DNA of 22,192 bases from an uncultured Lachnospiraceae bacterium (lineage in GTDB: Bacteria; Bacillota; Clostridia; Lachnospirales; Lachnospiraceae), in NCBI GenBank assembly GCA_934402055.1, contig CAKRTC010000032.1, forward strand, positions 1 through 22,192, in the 5' to 3' direction. The notes under the pieces were generated by a model. It was not told where the DNA came from and did not search any database. It saw nothing but the letters and a program-made list of their open reading frames with translations. The position numbers were made by a program, and so were the translations under genes. Each line of letters starts with the position of its first letter. Within the stretch, counting starts at the first letter, position 1. Positions 22,026 to 22,192 of this stretch are shown here, one piece after another.

Positions 22026-22057
22026 GGATTGCGAGAGTACGCAGTACGAAGCAATCC
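22026..22057 (+). repeat. Nested hairpin 3
   Basis: GGATTGC (22026-22032) pairs perfectly with GCAATCC (22051-22057). Inside, GTAC (22037-22040) pairs with GTAC (22044-22047) around GCA. The purine-rich GAGA/GAA internal loop again matches the style of hairpins 1 and 2. It starts only three bases after hairpin 2 ends. Confidence 0.7.
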
Positions 22058-22083
22058 GTATTTAATCGATAATATAGAAAATA

Positions 22084-22117
22084 AAAGCCAGACTGCAGCC
22101 GCGAAGACGACTATATG
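22084..22117 (+). repeat. Deleted second copy of hairpin 1
   Basis: AAAGCC-GACT is followed directly by GCAG-CGCGAA-GACTATA, matching the two ends of hairpin 1 but missing its middle (about 22 bp, including most of the left arm). Both copies have ATCGAT upstream (21907-21912 and 22065-22070). This argues for a repeated element rather than a one-off structure. Confidence 0.55.
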
Positions 22118-22119
22118 TG

Positions 22120-22186
22120 AACTTCCAGAGATTTTGCAACTAAAGCTCCTACAGTGTGTCTGTTTTGCGATCTCTGGAAGTTTTTT
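22120..22186 (+). terminator. Long inverted repeat with T-run at the right edge
   Basis: AACTTCCAGAGAT (22120-22132) and ATCTCTGGAAGTT (22170-22182) are perfectly complementary over 13 bp and are followed by four more T residues (22183-22186). The loop is 37 nt and contains a small ACAG/CTGT stem. It fits an intrinsic terminator for whatever transcript covers the hairpin cluster. A terminator of a leader RNA just before a gene beyond the window is equally possible. Confidence 0.65.
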
Positions 22187-22192
22187 GTCCGG

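Overview
The window looks like chromosomal DNA from a low-to-moderate GC Clostridia bacterium, most probably a Lachnospiraceae member. This is inferred from the Firmicutes-type RpoD, the TypA, YigZ and PepV-like sequences, the COG0523 GTPase paired with a DUF1980-like protein, strong AGGAGG-type ribosome binding sites and SigA-type promoters. No rRNA, tRNA, CRISPR array or complete insertion sequence was seen.

Layout. (1) 1-2710 is a scarred accessory segment. It holds the first codons of a divergent gene, a frameshifted abiEi, an internally deleted abiEii, a small ORF broken by TAG, the N-terminal stump of a GHKL-type ATPase, and one intact AlbA_2 (Schlafen-like) ATP-binding regulator. It reads as a decayed defence island. 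(2) 2708-5196 carries a two-gene surface-sugar unit, glf and a DegT-type aminotransferase, preceded by imperfect tandem repeats. (3) 5197-8632 is a structured leader and a type 2 isoleucyl-tRNA synthetase. (4) 8633-11829 starts with an unusually structured intergenic region. It continues with a zinc-handling pair: a COG0523 GTPase with a very long His/Cys/Asp-rich insert, and a second GTPase-like protein ending in a DUF1980 (YcgQ-like) domain. YigZ follows. (5) 11830-17892 is a same-strand housekeeping run: a small acidic protein, a TPR membrane protein, TypA/BipA, a SpoU-family RNA methyltransferase, a three-helix membrane protein with its own strong promoter, and the primary sigma factor RpoD. 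(6) 17873-20218 on the minus strand holds a PAS/AAA+ sigma-54 activator and a C39-like cysteine-peptidase-like protein whose 3' end overlaps rpoD convergently. (7) 20285-22192 holds a divergent promoter region, a PepV/Sapep-type M20 dipeptidase, and about 290 bp of non-coding DNA made almost entirely of nested hairpins.

How the genes relate. The two GTPases plausibly form a metal (zinc) allocation module. TypA, the rRNA/tRNA methyltransferase and RpoD are growth and translation functions. The sigma-54 activator and the C39-like protein are probably co-transcribed. The most unusual material is non-coding: the hairpin cluster at 21917-22186, which includes a deleted second copy of its first element; the ileS leader, which lacks a T-box; and the alternative-pairing region at 8646-8813. 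The most unusual proteins are the His-rich GTPase and its DUF1980-fused neighbour. The fragmented AbiE/GHKL region records repeated loss of defence genes. All functional assignments rest on motif recognition by eye; no searches were run.
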